NCBI GenBank assembly: GCA_039029315.1
Contig: JBCCGK010000015.1
Span: 62,001-126,000, forward strand
Reading direction: 5' to 3'
Length of the DNA stretch: 64,000 bases
DNA from: JBCCCJ01 sp039029315
GTDB taxonomy: Bacteria > Bacteroidota > Bacteroidia > J057
The notes under the pieces were generated by a model. It saw nothing but the letters and a program-made list of their open reading frames with translations. It ran no database searches and had not been told where the DNA came from. Positions 32,488-41,526 of the stretch are shown piece after piece; position 1 is the first letter of the stretch; the number at the start of each line of letters is the position of its first letter. Both the position numbers and the translations under genes were made by a program.

Positions 32488-33022
32488 GTTTTGTTGAGTT
32501 TGGATCAAAGAGCATGCCTGTACATAGGCATAGTTTGCGCTCTTTGCTTTGAAGGATTTCATAATTAGGGCAACTCTGGCATCCGGTCCAGAATTCTTCA
32601 TCATTCGTCAATTCGGAGAAAGTGACAGGGCGATAGCCAAGATCCGAATTGATTTTCATCACTGCCAGACTGGTTGTGATCCCAAACAGCTTCGCTTGCG
32701 GGTATTTTTTTCTGGAAACTTCAAACGCTTTTTTCTTGATGGATTTGGCCAGTCCACATCGTCTATAGGCAGGGGCAACGATTAAACCGGAATTGGCCAC
32801 ATATCGTTGGTGGTCCCAGGATTCGATATAGCAGAAGCCAGCCAGACGTGTATCATCCAGGGCAATAACGGCTTTTCCTTCAAGCATTTTGTTGCGAATG
32901 TATTCCGCCTTGCGTTTGGCAATGCCTGTTCCACGTGCTTTTGCAGCCTCTTCGATCAGATCGCATACTGCCTGAGCATATGAGAGATGAGACTCATCTG
33001 CTTCCAACACTTGTAAATTCAT
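32477..33022 (-). CDS. GNAT acyltransferase heading the arginine operon, probable N-acylglutamate synthase
   Basis: 181 residues with a GNAT fold (acyl-CoA loop around VAPAYRRCGLAKSIKKKA). The C-terminus is cysteine-rich (FWTGCQSCPNYEIL, KLCLCTGML), which is unusual for GNAT enzymes. It is the first gene of GNAT-argG-argC-argD-argF'-argB, overlapping argG by 11 bases. No classical ArgA or ArgJ is in the cluster. From memory, an equivalent GNAT protein in Bacteroides arginine operons supplies the acylglutamate step. Activity here is inferred from context, and the acyl donor (acetyl- or succinyl-CoA) is not known. Confidence 0.8.
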   Translation of the reverse strand: MNLQVLEADESHLSYAQAVCDLIEEAAKARGTGIAKRKAEYIRNKMLEGKAVIALDDTRLAGFCYIESWDHQRYVANSGLIVAPAYRRCGLAKSIKKKAFEVSRKKYPQAKLFGITTSLAVMKINSDLGYRPVTFSELTNDEEFWTGCQSCPNYEILQSKERKLCLCTGMLFDPNSTKHVK

Positions 33023-33352
33023 GATGTTCGATGCAATAATTGGAAAAAATGGTGTGAATGGTAGAATCCCGCTATGATAGACACATAATCGGAAGAAGAC
33101 ACCGCGCTTGCTTCAACTGAGGCATGGCGATAGGAATAGGTCGGGGGATATATAGATGATTCAGGCCAGAAAGGCCCTCCTGACAAACCGTACTACACCC
33201 TGTCCATTGATAGGACTTTGGGAGAAAGTGGTGGCTATGTAGGAACCATTCATCACGACAAAGATAGAAAAGGAATTGAAATCTATGCTATTATTAGGTG
33301 AGTTTTTGAAAAAATGTTAGCTTTTCCTGCTTCATTTTCACAAACTCATATC
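33023..33352. other. 330-base gap between arginine operon and dtd
   Basis: Divergent control region for the arginine operon (minus) and dtd (plus). No clear TAnnTTTG element was seen for either. It holds the gene-like remnant at 33140-33301 and, next to the GNAT start, the sequence gcaataattggaaaaaat (33033-33050), which is nearly repeated before coaD. Confidence 0.5.
33140..33301 (+). pseudogene. possible 3' remnant of a decayed gene
   Basis: A frame without a start codon runs to TGA at 33299-33301 and reads like real protein: YYTLSIDRTLGESGGYVG, then TIHHDKDRKGIEIYAIIR. Two in-frame TAG codons (33131-33133 and 33137-33139) lie immediately before it. The glycine/charged pattern resembles a beta-rich domain, but no family was recognised. 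It lies in the 330-base gap between the arginine operon and dtd. Chance cannot be excluded. Confidence 0.3.
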
Positions 33353-33808
33353 ATGCGCGTCTTATTGCAGAGAGTCAAACAAGCAAGCGTTCAAGTAGAA
33401 GAACGAGAAATTGGTGCCATTGGACCAGGCATTCTGGTGTTGTTGGGGATCACCCATGAAGATGGAGAAGAGGATATTGCCTGGTTGGTCAAAAAGATCA
33501 CCCAACTCAGAATCTTTAAAGATGAGGCTGGGAAAATGAACCAATCTGTGCAGGACATTGGAGGGGGAATCCTGGTCGTATCACAATTCACACTATTTGG
33601 GAATGCAAAAAAAGGCAATCGCCCTTCTTATGTTCGCTCAGCACGTCCTGAAGTGGCGATTCCACTATACGAACGTTTTTTGACGGTTCTGAGAGAAGCC
33701 TTTCAAGGGCCTGTGGCTACTGGAGAATTTGGCGCAATGATGGAAGTATCTCTGATCAATGATGGTCCTGTTAGCTTGATGATCGATTCCAAGGAGAGAG
33801 GCTTTTAG
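33353..33808 (+). CDS. dtd: D-aminoacyl-tRNA deacylase Dtd
   Basis: 151 residues, cytoplasmic homodimer that hydrolyses D-aminoacyl-tRNAs. Begins MRVLLQRVKQASVQVEE; the active-site strand SQFTLFGNAKKGNRPS and the cross-subunit Gly-cisPro motif NDGPVSLMID (usually N-x-GPVT) are present. ATG 33353 gives the conserved N-terminus; an upstream TTG at 33314 is not needed. Confidence 0.95.
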   Translation: MRVLLQRVKQASVQVEEREIGAIGPGILVLLGITHEDGEEDIAWLVKKITQLRIFKDEAGKMNQSVQDIGGGILVVSQFTLFGNAKKGNRPSYVRSARPEVAIPLYERFLTVLREAFQGPVATGEFGAMMEVSLINDGPVSLMIDSKERGF

Positions 33809-33859
33809 ACAGATGAGCAGAAGCAAGCCTAGGGAGTGTACAGCGGGAGGAGAACTTGT

Positions 33860-34540
33860 TTAGATACCATCTTCGACTTCCATCTCCACCTCCATTCCAT
33901 TGACGAGTAGGGCTCCACCTCGGATTTGATTGAAATCTGCCTGATTATCAAAATCCATTTGAACATTACAATGCCCATAGTTATTGAAGCTGCCTTGATT
34001 CAGCAAGCGTTTGTTGATGGTCATTGTTGCTCCTTGTAGATTGTTGGTCAACGCATCGGTATGGACCGTCAGCTCATGTACATTGATCGTGGCCGACATC
34101 TGATTGTTGAGTTCCCCTCTGTTGTCAATGGTTTTGAGAACCAGTTCTCCCTCATTCGATACCTTACCCTGACTACTGACAAGGATACCACCATCTGATG
34201 AAAACAGCATGCCATCCATTGAGACTTGTATCTCCCCGAGCACTTCGAGTTGGTAATGAGTGATGTATGCAAGGCCTTGAATGATAATTTTGGTACCTGA
34301 CTCTATTTTGGTTCCGGGATAATCTGGAAGCCAATTGGAGGGGTTTTCATAGAAATTGTCCTCAAGGGGAGAAAAATAATACTCTTTGATTCCATTGGGA
34401 GGAGAATGAGGACCAAGATTCCATTTGATCAAACCAAAGATTGAGGCTGCCAGGACGAGTGCTCCAGAGGCATATATTGCAATGGTTTGAGTGGATACAG
34501 AAGGTTTGGAGGATACTTGTAAATGAGGTTTATTCTTCAT
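33860..34540 (-). CDS. membrane-anchored beta-repeat protein, unknown
   Basis: 226 residues. One membrane helix at about residues 20-40 (IAIYASGALVLAASIFGLI), then an extracytoplasmic part. Residues 90-220 are made of short repeated strands with Asn/Gly turns (for example GGILVSSQGKVSNEGELVL, TIDNRGELNNQ, NQGSFNNYGHCNVQ), which suggests a right-handed beta-helix. No family name is offered. It converges on dtd with 51 bases between, and is divergent from the response-regulator gene across 346 bases. Confidence 0.7.
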   Translation of the reverse strand: MKNKPHLQVSSKPSVSTQTIAIYASGALVLAASIFGLIKWNLGPHSPPNGIKEYYFSPLEDNFYENPSNWLPDYPGTKIESGTKIIIQGLAYITHYQLEVLGEIQVSMDGMLFSSDGGILVSSQGKVSNEGELVLKTIDNRGELNNQMSATINVHELTVHTDALTNNLQGATMTINKRLLNQGSFNNYGHCNVQMDFDNQADFNQIRGGALLVNGMEVEMEVEDGI

Positions 34541-34886
34541 TGAGAATGCCAGGTCTACTACGAAATGTCAAACTATGTGCCAGAATCCAGCAGGTACAGT
34601 ATACAAGGCGCTTTTCTTTGAATGTGTAAGGTCAGGAAGATCTAAATTATGAATAAGTAGACGAAAATTCTTTGCGATTCGCTGAAAAACCTTACTGTTA
34701 TATTATCTCCCTACAGCCAATTTCAACCATCGTAAAATACTGAGCTACTAGATATTTCCATCATTTTTGGAATTCATGTGTATGTGATTGTTTGAGGAAA
34801 AAACGTACCTACTGATTGCTTTGTTGTTTAAGTTGAACAATAGAAGAAAGGATTGTAGATTTAGGAGGAAGAACTTCCCTAAATAG
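34541..34886. other. 346-base divergent intergenic region
   Basis: AT-rich gap between the beta-repeat protein (minus) and the response regulator (plus). It contains the candidate promoter 34833-34863. I see no reading frame with protein-like composition, no RNA gene and no repeat. Confidence 0.5.
34833..34863 (+). promoter_or_regulatory. candidate promoter for the response-regulator gene
   Basis: TTG at 34833-34835, a 20-base spacer, TAGATTTA at 34856-34863; one mismatch to TAnnTTTG. Transcription would start near 34870, just before the ATG at 34887. Confidence 0.4.
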
Positions 34887-35306
34887 ATGGCGGAAATGAA
34901 AAATCCATTAAAACGAGTTCTAATTATTGATGATGATGAAATCAACAACTTTATCTGCATCAAGAATATGAAGGAAATCCAGTTTGCAGAGCATGTCAGT
35001 TATTGTTTGCGTGCAGATGAAGGCTTACGTGAATTAACAGAAGCGCTACAACATCGCCCTGAAGATATTCCTGATGTTATTTTTCTGGATATCAATATGC
35101 CCTCCATGAATGCCTGGGAATTTTTGCAGGAGTATAAAAAAATGGTCGAATCCTTCCCCAAACCTGTCATGCTGTTTATCCTCTCCTCTTCTGTATACCG
35201 AAAAGATATTGAACGCTCAGTGAATCATGATACCGTTTCGGATTATATCATCAAGCCATTGACACGAGAGATCCTTCTTCAGATCAAGGAGAACTATTTT
35301 CACTAA
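34887..35306 (+). CDS. single-domain response regulator (Rcp1/CheY-like)
   Basis: 139 residues. VLIIDDDEINNFI at the N-terminus (acidic pair), phosphoacceptor Asp68 in FLDINMPSMN, switch Ser in FILSSS and the lysine in YIIKPLT. The DDDEINNFI pattern is typical of the Bacteroidota branch related to cyanobacterial Rcp1. No output domain or kinase gene is adjacent. It ends about 230 bases from the convergent protease gene. Confidence 0.92.
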   Translation: MAEMKNPLKRVLIIDDDEINNFICIKNMKEIQFAEHVSYCLRADEGLRELTEALQHRPEDIPDVIFLDINMPSMNAWEFLQEYKKMVESFPKPVMLFILSSSVYRKDIERSVNHDTVSDYIIKPLTREILLQIKENYFH

Positions 35307-35468
35307 CAAAAAGACTGTTCTGGTGGAATGATCTTTGGGAGAATTATGCTTCCTCCTACTCGCCCTTCTCGCTGTCGCATCTCAAGCAAATGTCTCTCGG
35401 ACGGTTTTTCAAAAATCGATAAAGCCTTTTTTTAAGCCCCAATAAGCCTTATGTGTCCACTTACAAGC

Positions 35469-35507
35469 AGAAAGTCACAGAGGAGGTAGAACCTTCTGTG
35501 ACTTTCT
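35469..35507. terminator. convergent hairpin terminator
   Basis: A perfect 13-bp stem: AGAAAGTCACAGA (35469-35481) with TCTGTGACTTTCT (35495-35507), loop 13 bases. It lies between the ends of the response-regulator and protease genes and could serve either, although no long T-tract follows. Confidence 0.6.
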
Positions 35508-35540
35508 TGGATGAAGCTCTGTCTGGGACAGATACCTATG

Positions 35541-38500
35541 TTATTTGATGATCATTAGTTTGCGATACAGTTGAGTGGAGCCAGAAGTAAGTTGAATCAT
35601 ATATACACCTTCGGCCAACTGTTGTGAATTATATTTTGCAATTTGGACAGCAGCCGAAGTCTCAAAAGACAAATCCTGGATTTTTCGGCCATGAAGGTCT
35701 ATCAGACTGGCTTCCCAGCTCCTGAATTGGGGATCTCGCAATTCTACAGAAAAGCTACCAGTATTGGGATTCGGAACAATCTGGATGCTTGCTCCCTCGA
35801 TTCCCGCTTCATTCCCAACAAGTTTCAGGCTGAAGGTATCTGATCCACAGTCAGAGGTCGCAATCAAGCTGACATCATACTGATCAAAATCCATATAGGT
35901 ATGTACTGGATTTGCTTCGGTACTACTATTCCCATCGCCAAAATCCCATAAATAGCTGCCTGCGTTCTGACTTTGATTATTGAACGTAAAGGTCAATCCA
36001 AGGATGTCTACTGCATAGGAGGCTAGTGGCAGTGGGTCTATTTGCAAGATTCTGCTACTTGTAGTGGTATCTCCCCCATTTGATACAGATAAAAAGATGG
36101 TCTTGATGCCTGAAGAGCCATAGCTCACAGTATGGGGACCAGCAGTGGAGGCAGTCGCGGGAATTGCATCTGAACCGAAATCCCAAAGATAGGTTGAGAT
36201 ACTGTCCCCGGTGCTCATGTCTGTTAAGAGAATTGTTTCTCCTTCGCAAGCTGTTGAGGCATTGATGGCAAAATTGGAAAGGGGTGCTCCAGTGCCCAAT
36301 TCCCGAACCTGAATATTGTCCAGATACAGATTGTTGCTTTGGCCAACCTTGTTCACCCCAACAAATCGGATCAAGATGGATTCGTCAATAAATGCTCCCA
36401 AATCGATACTGTCTCTCCGCCAATGCGTGTCCTCCGTAGGGAACCATTCTGCTTCGAAGGAAGGGATTGTGGCCAGAAGGGTATCAGACTTTGAATAAAC
36501 GGGTGAATAAGTAGCCCCACAATCTGTCGAGATGTCAACTCTGAGTTCATCGGTTGTCGCAGTACCTGCCAGGGCAAAAGAGACATCAAAGAGGAGCCAG
36601 GGCTTATCTGCTCCTGCCAGATTGATGGGGCGGCTAACAAGATAGTCTTCGGCCTGAAGGAAAACGCCTGAACTTGCATTCTCTAGCAGGGCTGCATGCG
36701 TAATCATGGAGCTGAGACCGCCAATAGAACCGATTCCGCCAACAGTGACTCTTTCCCATTGGAGTTGGTCATCTGGATTTTCTGCGGACCAATGTTGAGT
36801 TGGAAAAACATCCGCTTCAAAGTTTTCCACCACATCCAGCCCTATCCCTTCAGAAACCTCAATATAATCCGTGCGAATCAAACTGTCTGATCCAAAGGAA
36901 TTACTAGCGATCAGCAGGACACTATAAGTCCCAGGCTGAATAAAACTGACGGATGGATTCGGACTGGTCTCAGAGCTGCCATTTTCAAAGGTGACCAGAT
37001 CCGGGAAAAATTTCCATACAAATCCGCTTGGTTGATTGAGGCTTGTTTCTGTAAAGGAAATGATTGAACCAATACAAACATCTGTGAAATCTGCTGAGAA
37101 GTCGATGGCTGGAGGGCCACTTTTGTCAAAGACACTGATGTCGTCAAGCGCAATATCACTCTGAAATCCACCACCAGTGATTCCTCTGAATCTGATGGTA
37201 ATGCTGCTGCCTGCATATGCACTTAAGTCTATCGAAGAATTGAACCAGTCGTTGCCTTGACTTCCCACATAGGGTGACCTGATATCAAGATCCCAGGAAC
37301 CATTCCCTGTGCTGGACATGACATCTATATGGAGTTCCCCGACATCATCCCCTTCCATATGAGCCCAAAAACTCAATTCGGGAAGGGATACGCCACTGAG
37401 ATCGATACAAGGGCTTTCCAAACTTGCCATTTGGTCAGTGCATCCACCACTTGCTTCCAGATACAGATATGTCCCAATATCAGATCCTGGTCGATGATCG
37501 ATATTGGGTCCTGTTCCATTCGAAGGTGTAAAGCCCTGGTTGGTTCGCCAATCGATATCGTCTTGTATGCCATTGCTATAGTTCACCCACCCATCAGAAA
37601 GTTCACATATTTCCTCGGCACAATTGGAGCTTGTCGAACACAGATCAAATCCTTCAAAGTCTTCAATGAACGCGAGCTGTTGAGTAAATCCGCCATTTAC
37701 GACGATGGGAATGGAGAGGGTATCATTATACGGCAAACTGTCAGTTGGAAAGTTTGTCCATACTTTCAATTGATGTGTACCTGCTGCTCCCAGGTCCTGA
37801 AGATTTGAAAATGTATGCGTGAAGGTAGCAGCGGAAGGAATGGGTCCAGGAATAGTGTCTGCAACAATGGCTTGCTGATCATATTGGTAAAAAATCGGGA
37901 TATCACTCAAGAGAGTAGGAGCGAGATTGGTAACTTCAGCCTGAATGAGGGTTTCATTCGTGAAGCAATCTTGAAAAGGCCCGGAAAAAACCGAAAAAAT
38001 ACTATCGACCTCAACATCATCCGCAATCAGGCAGTTGACACGGCCACCTGGATGTAAGATAGCGACAGCCCTTCTGCCTATCAATCCATTGGCACCGATG
38101 GCCCGGACAGACACCCAATACTCCTGAGTGAGATCTGGGATGGAGATTGTTGCGCTCAATTGAGGTGCCTGTACACGATCAACAGAGTCCATGTATGTAT
38201 CCCCTAGAACAAATACATCATAAGCCGTCGCACCAGGGACAGCTTGCCAACTCAAGCTCAGGCTGCCAGGACAAACTTGATCAATGTTCAGGTTGTTGGG
38301 CTGACCAATGATGTTGAAATTCGCTTCCCCCATATCAGAGAGCCCATTTCTGCTTACCCTGATCCTCGCTTGTTCTGTAACCGTAGCTGGGACAGTCCAA
38401 TTGTATTGTCGATTGGAGGAGGGAAGATTGGTAATTGGAGACCATGAATTTCCGCCATTGGATGAAAATTCAAGGGTGAACGATCCCAGACCAGCCGAGG

Positions 38501-40511
38501 TGCCATAGGCATCCCATCGAATGCGCTCTTGTTGACCCGGCACAAGACTTTCTCCACCAATGGGATAGGTAACAGCAATTTCGTCATACAAGAATGAGTA
38601 CAGCACATAATACTCCTGCATGCCATCTGGAACAGATTTTCCGTCCACCTCTACTGTGTATGTTCCGGCTACAGGATCGAGCAATACTACTTGTTCTACA
38701 TTGTTGAGGGTATCAATGCCAGGAACTGCATCTGAATCCAGGTTTGCGACATTGGGAGTAGGATCCAACACCAGTGGAAGAACCTGACCTGCGGAAGGAG
38801 TCTGCACCCGCATGTCAAGATCATTGATCAGGACTTTGGCACTCATGACAGAAGACGCTCTCTCTTGCCAATACACCATAAATCTTGCTTCCTTGACGCC
38901 GGCGGGAATGGTGAATGTATGTGTATGCACGCTATCCTGCTGGGAGCTGCCTGTTTGGTACTGATTGTCCTTCAAAATGTCAAGGGCGCGGCCAGCATGA
39001 ACCAATCCAAACCCATGAATAAAATCAGGTCCAGGATTCCCCAAATCTTCTGCACTGTTCATGATCGCTGCCTTGATCAATGCGGCTTCGGGATTGTTTC
39101 CCCCATTGAGTTCTTTGTAAGCCTGGTACAATTGCGCAGAAATCCCTGCGATGGCAGGAGAAGAAAAAGACGTTCCACTGGAGGTGACATATTCATTGAT
39201 TGGGGTAGTCATAATGACATTGGACCCCATGGCCGAAATATCTGGTTTGAGCCTCCCATCTTCAGCTGGGCCTCGACTGCTCGAATTGACCACATTTCCT
39301 GTAACCGTCAAGGAAGCTGTTGCGATGACATTCTTGGCCACCTTATGGCCACCTGTGATATTTCCCCAATCACTCCCTGCTCCGTATCCGCAGTTTAATG
39401 TGCCAGAATTTCCTGCCGAAAAGACATGTAACAAATTGGGATTGGCATATGCCTGGTCATCTACGGTTCTGGTTGTCAGGGTATAGCCACCATTACATCC
39501 ATTGCTATAAGAAGAATTGGTAATCATGACGCCTTCATTTCTGTGCAAATGAATGGTGCTATCCTGAAAAGTTGGACCAGGTCCACTGACATCATAATCC
39601 ATGACATAAATCGTAGCACCTGGTGCCATTCCCAGTATGCTGGGGTCAAGATTTCCTGCACTGCCTACTACACTCGCAACTCGATCCCCATGCGTCTCAA
39701 AAACCGAAAGATCCAAGGCAAAGGTCTGGGATAATCGTCCCTGAAAGTCAATATGCGGCCCAACATTGCCATCATCTCTTACCACCACTTTGACCCCACT
39801 GCCATCATAAGAAGGGGCACCAGGATAATTCGCATGGAGCACATTGGATCGATGAAGACTACTTTGTCGATTATCTTCTGGCTGGCCTGGTTCGGAGATA
39901 AAGTCGAGGTACTGAAGTCCATGGATGGCTGCTATTTGATCCACCTTGGATATCGAAAGACTGAATTGAATCAATCTCGCTGCAGGATACAGTGCGTCAA
40001 TTTCTGCGCCTTCCAGACGCAATTGTTGCTGGACCAGCGGAATGGGAACCTGTTGTGCGACCAATCCCTGGAGCACAACTTGATCTTCTCGTACAGCATA
40101 TGGAGGAATATCGTGGGTAACAAGATCTGGATGCATCTTGTGTCTGATTTCCAGTGGAACAATGCTTCTGATATTGAATGCTGACAGCCAACCCCAATTA
40201 TTGCTTACTGGCAATGAGACCAAATAAGCATTGTGGGGAAGGTACGTTTCAAATATCCATCCCTTTTGTTCCAACTGCTGCCGTTGAATGAGAGAGGGAA
40301 GCGAATAAAACTGTATGAGGCGATAAAATCTTCCATTCACCACTTCAGAAGGAGCAATTTTGGGACTTATTGCAAAATCCTGAACATTCTCAGGCAAAAC
40401 CTCTGTGCCAGACCGAAAGAGGACAGCATAGGATGTCAGAGGTGATTGACTGACTAATTGTGAATGCAGTACACCAGAAAGCAGACAGAAACATAAAATA
40501 AGTCTTTTCAT
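35541..40511 (-). CDS. large secreted subtilisin (S8) with T9SS sorting domain
   Basis: 1656 residues. Signal peptide (1-18); S8 peptidase with catalytic Asp246 (VVVRDDG), His274 (ETHGDRVAS), oxyanion Asn368 (SAGN) and Ser448 (SSGTSFSSP). A PPC-like beta domain, a fibronectin III-like domain (about 740-830) and a CARDB-like segment follow. Two jelly-roll/MAM-like domains (about 960-1140 and 1240-1400, each with a LDDISV or LDNIQV strand) alternate with PKD domains (about 1145-1220, 1410-1490, 1500-1565). The C-terminal about 80 residues, from IQIVPNPNTGSFSVEL to LYRKLMIIK, are a type A T9SS sorting domain. Cell-surface or secreted protease; likely substrates are proteins in the environment. 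Confidence 0.92.
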   Translation of the reverse strand: MKRLILCFCLLSGVLHSQLVSQSPLTSYAVLFRSGTEVLPENVQDFAISPKIAPSEVVNGRFYRLIQFYSLPSLIQRQQLEQKGWIFETYLPHNAYLVSLPVSNNWGWLSAFNIRSIVPLEIRHKMHPDLVTHDIPPYAVREDQVVLQGLVAQQVPIPLVQQQLRLEGAEIDALYPAARLIQFSLSISKVDQIAAIHGLQYLDFISEPGQPEDNRQSSLHRSNVLHANYPGAPSYDGSGVKVVVRDDGNVGPHIDFQGRLSQTFALDLSVFETHGDRVASVVGSAGNLDPSILGMAPGATIYVMDYDVSGPGPTFQDSTIHLHRNEGVMITNSSYSNGCNGGYTLTTRTVDDQAYANPNLLHVFSAGNSGTLNCGYGAGSDWGNITGGHKVAKNVIATASLTVTGNVVNSSSRGPAEDGRLKPDISAMGSNVIMTTPINEYVTSSGTSFSSPAIAGISAQLYQAYKELNGGNNPEAALIKAAIMNSAEDLGNPGPDFIHGFGLVHAGRALDILKDNQYQTGSSQQDSVHTHTFTIPAGVKEARFMVYWQERASSVMSAKVLINDLDMRVQTPSAGQVLPLVLDPTPNVANLDSDAVPGIDTLNNVEQVVLLDPVAGTYTVEVDGKSVPDGMQEYYVLYSFLYDEIAVTYPIGGESLVPGQQERIRWDAYGTSAGLGSFTLEFSSNGGNSWSPITNLPSSNRQYNWTVPATVTEQARIRVSRNGLSDMGEANFNIIGQPNNLNIDQVCPGSLSLSWQAVPGATAYDVFVLGDTYMDSVDRVQAPQLSATISIPDLTQEYWVSVRAIGANGLIGRRAVAILHPGGRVNCLIADDVEVDSIFSVFSGPFQDCFTNETLIQAEVTNLAPTLLSDIPIFYQYDQQAIVADTIPGPIPSAATFTHTFSNLQDLGAAGTHQLKVWTNFPTDSLPYNDTLSIPIVVNGGFTQQLAFIEDFEGFDLCSTSSNCAEEICELSDGWVNYSNGIQDDIDWRTNQGFTPSNGTGPNIDHRPGSDIGTYLYLEASGGCTDQMASLESPCIDLSGVSLPELSFWAHMEGDDVGELHIDVMSSTGNGSWDLDIRSPYVGSQGNDWFNSSIDLSAYAGSSITIRFRGITGGGFQSDIALDDISVFDKSGPPAIDFSADFTDVCIGSIISFTETSLNQPSGFVWKFFPDLVTFENGSSETSPNPSVSFIQPGTYSVLLIASNSFGSDSLIRTDYIEVSEGIGLDVVENFEADVFPTQHWSAENPDDQLQWERVTVGGIGSIGGLSSMITHAALLENASSGVFLQAEDYLVSRPINLAGADKPWLLFDVSFALAGTATTDELRVDISTDCGATYSPVYSKSDTLLATIPSFEAEWFPTEDTHWRRDSIDLGAFIDESILIRFVGVNKVGQSNNLYLDNIQVRELGTGAPLSNFAINASTACEGETILLTDMSTGDSISTYLWDFGSDAIPATASTAGPHTVSYGSSGIKTIFLSVSNGGDTTTSSRILQIDPLPLASYAVDILGLTFTFNNQSQNAGSYLWDFGDGNSSTEANPVHTYMDFDQYDVSLIATSDCGSDTFSLKLVGNEAGIEGASIQIVPNPNTGSFSVELRDPQFRSWEASLIDLHGRKIQDLSFETSAAVQIAKYNSQQLAEGVYMIQLTSGSTQLYRKLMIIK

Positions 40512-40590
40512 CTCAAATATGGATGTTGTAGCAGTGAAACAAGTACAGAAAAGGGTTTGTCTAACGGATAAAAAACGGCAATATACAGAA

Positions 40591-40634
40591 ATGCCGGGAT
40601 GTCAGCAGAAAAACCTGCATGAACATCCCGGCAT
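40591..40634. terminator. bidirectional terminator hairpin
   Basis: A 12-bp perfect stem ATGCCGGGATGT (40591-40602) / ACATCCCGGCAT (40623-40634), with a 20-base loop holding a second small stem (GCAG/CTGC). It lies downstream of the TlpA-like gene (minus strand) and separates it from the protease gene. Confidence 0.75.
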
Positions 40635-40662
40635 TTTATATCCGGTAAACCAAAACTCTCCC

Positions 40663-41430
40663 TTAATCTGAGGCGAGCATGCTGGCTACTTTGTCTTCGA
40701 GGGCCTGACCTCTGAGACTTTCTGCAACAATCTTTCCTTCTTTGTCCAGTAAAACTGTATAAGGAATACCGCGAACGCCATAGGTCTGGGCAGCTTCACT
40801 ATTCCAGAATTTGAGATCACTCACATGATGCCAGGTAAGGCCGTCCTTTTCGATGGCCTTGAGCCAGGCGTCTTTGGTTCTGTCAAGGCTGACACCGTAG
40901 ATTTCAAATCCCTGGTCCTTGTATTTGTTGTACATGCGCACAACATTTGGATTTTCTGCACGACAGGGCTTACACCAACTGGCCCAAAAGTCTACCAGTA
41001 CTACTTTCCCGCGAAGATCACTCAGCTTCATGAGCTCTCCCTCTGGAGTCGGAAGGCTGATTTCGGGCGCTACTTGGCCTGTGCTTACCGCTGATTGTGG
41101 AGCAGCTTGTTTGGGAGGATTTTTTTGTGCTTCAGCCATTTGTCTCGCACGAACTTCTTGCTGGAGCTTCATGAGGAGCGAGCGCCTGTCGTCCAAAGAG
41201 AGGAGAGGCTTCTCGTCGGAATTGCTTGCACTCATCAATCCTTGATAGAAGGCATCCTGATTGATCTCAATTTGATTTGTAGAAAAATTTCTCCCCAAAT
41301 CCTGTCCCAAGGCGTAGGCTATGCTGTCCATTTTTGTCGCTGGCTCTGAATTAGCTGGACCGCTGAGGTTTCCAGTATTGTTGCAGGCCAGAGCAATTGA
41401 CAATGCAAAAACACCAATCAAAAATTTCAT
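40663..41430 (-). CDS. TlpA-like thioredoxin lipoprotein with FKBP_N-type domain
   Basis: 255 residues. Lipobox ALAC (Cys16). Residues about 34-100 match the N-terminal dimerisation domain of FKBP-type prolyl isomerases (MDSIAYALGQDLGRNF, INQDAFYQGL, PLLSLDDRR). Residues 117-255 are a TlpA/ResA-type thioredoxin domain with WCKPC (Cys153, Cys156) and a cis-Pro in RGIPYTVLLD. The isomerase domain itself is absent. It probably reduces or rearranges disulfides in the periplasm as a dimer. ATG 41430 begins the signal sequence. It lies 96 bases downstream of valS on the same strand. Confidence 0.87.
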   Translation of the reverse strand: MKFLIGVFALSIALACNNTGNLSGPANSEPATKMDSIAYALGQDLGRNFSTNQIEINQDAFYQGLMSASNSDEKPLLSLDDRRSLLMKLQQEVRARQMAEAQKNPPKQAAPQSAVSTGQVAPEISLPTPEGELMKLSDLRGKVVLVDFWASWCKPCRAENPNVVRMYNKYKDQGFEIYGVSLDRTKDAWLKAIEKDGLTWHHVSDLKFWNSEAAQTYGVRGIPYTVLLDKEGKIVAESLRGQALEDKVASMLASD

Positions 41431-41526
41431 AAATATCTGTCTCGTTAAAAAATTTTCACTAAGATAAGGAGATCCAAGCAGAAATTCTGCACGATCCTGC
41501 CAACATCTCACAAGCAAGTTCGGGAA

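Noticed and set aside
35451..35464. ATGTGTCCACTTAC shared with 52674-52687 as a possible transposon end
   Set aside because: A single 14-base identity is expected several times by chance in 64 kb; no transposase or duplicated target was found.
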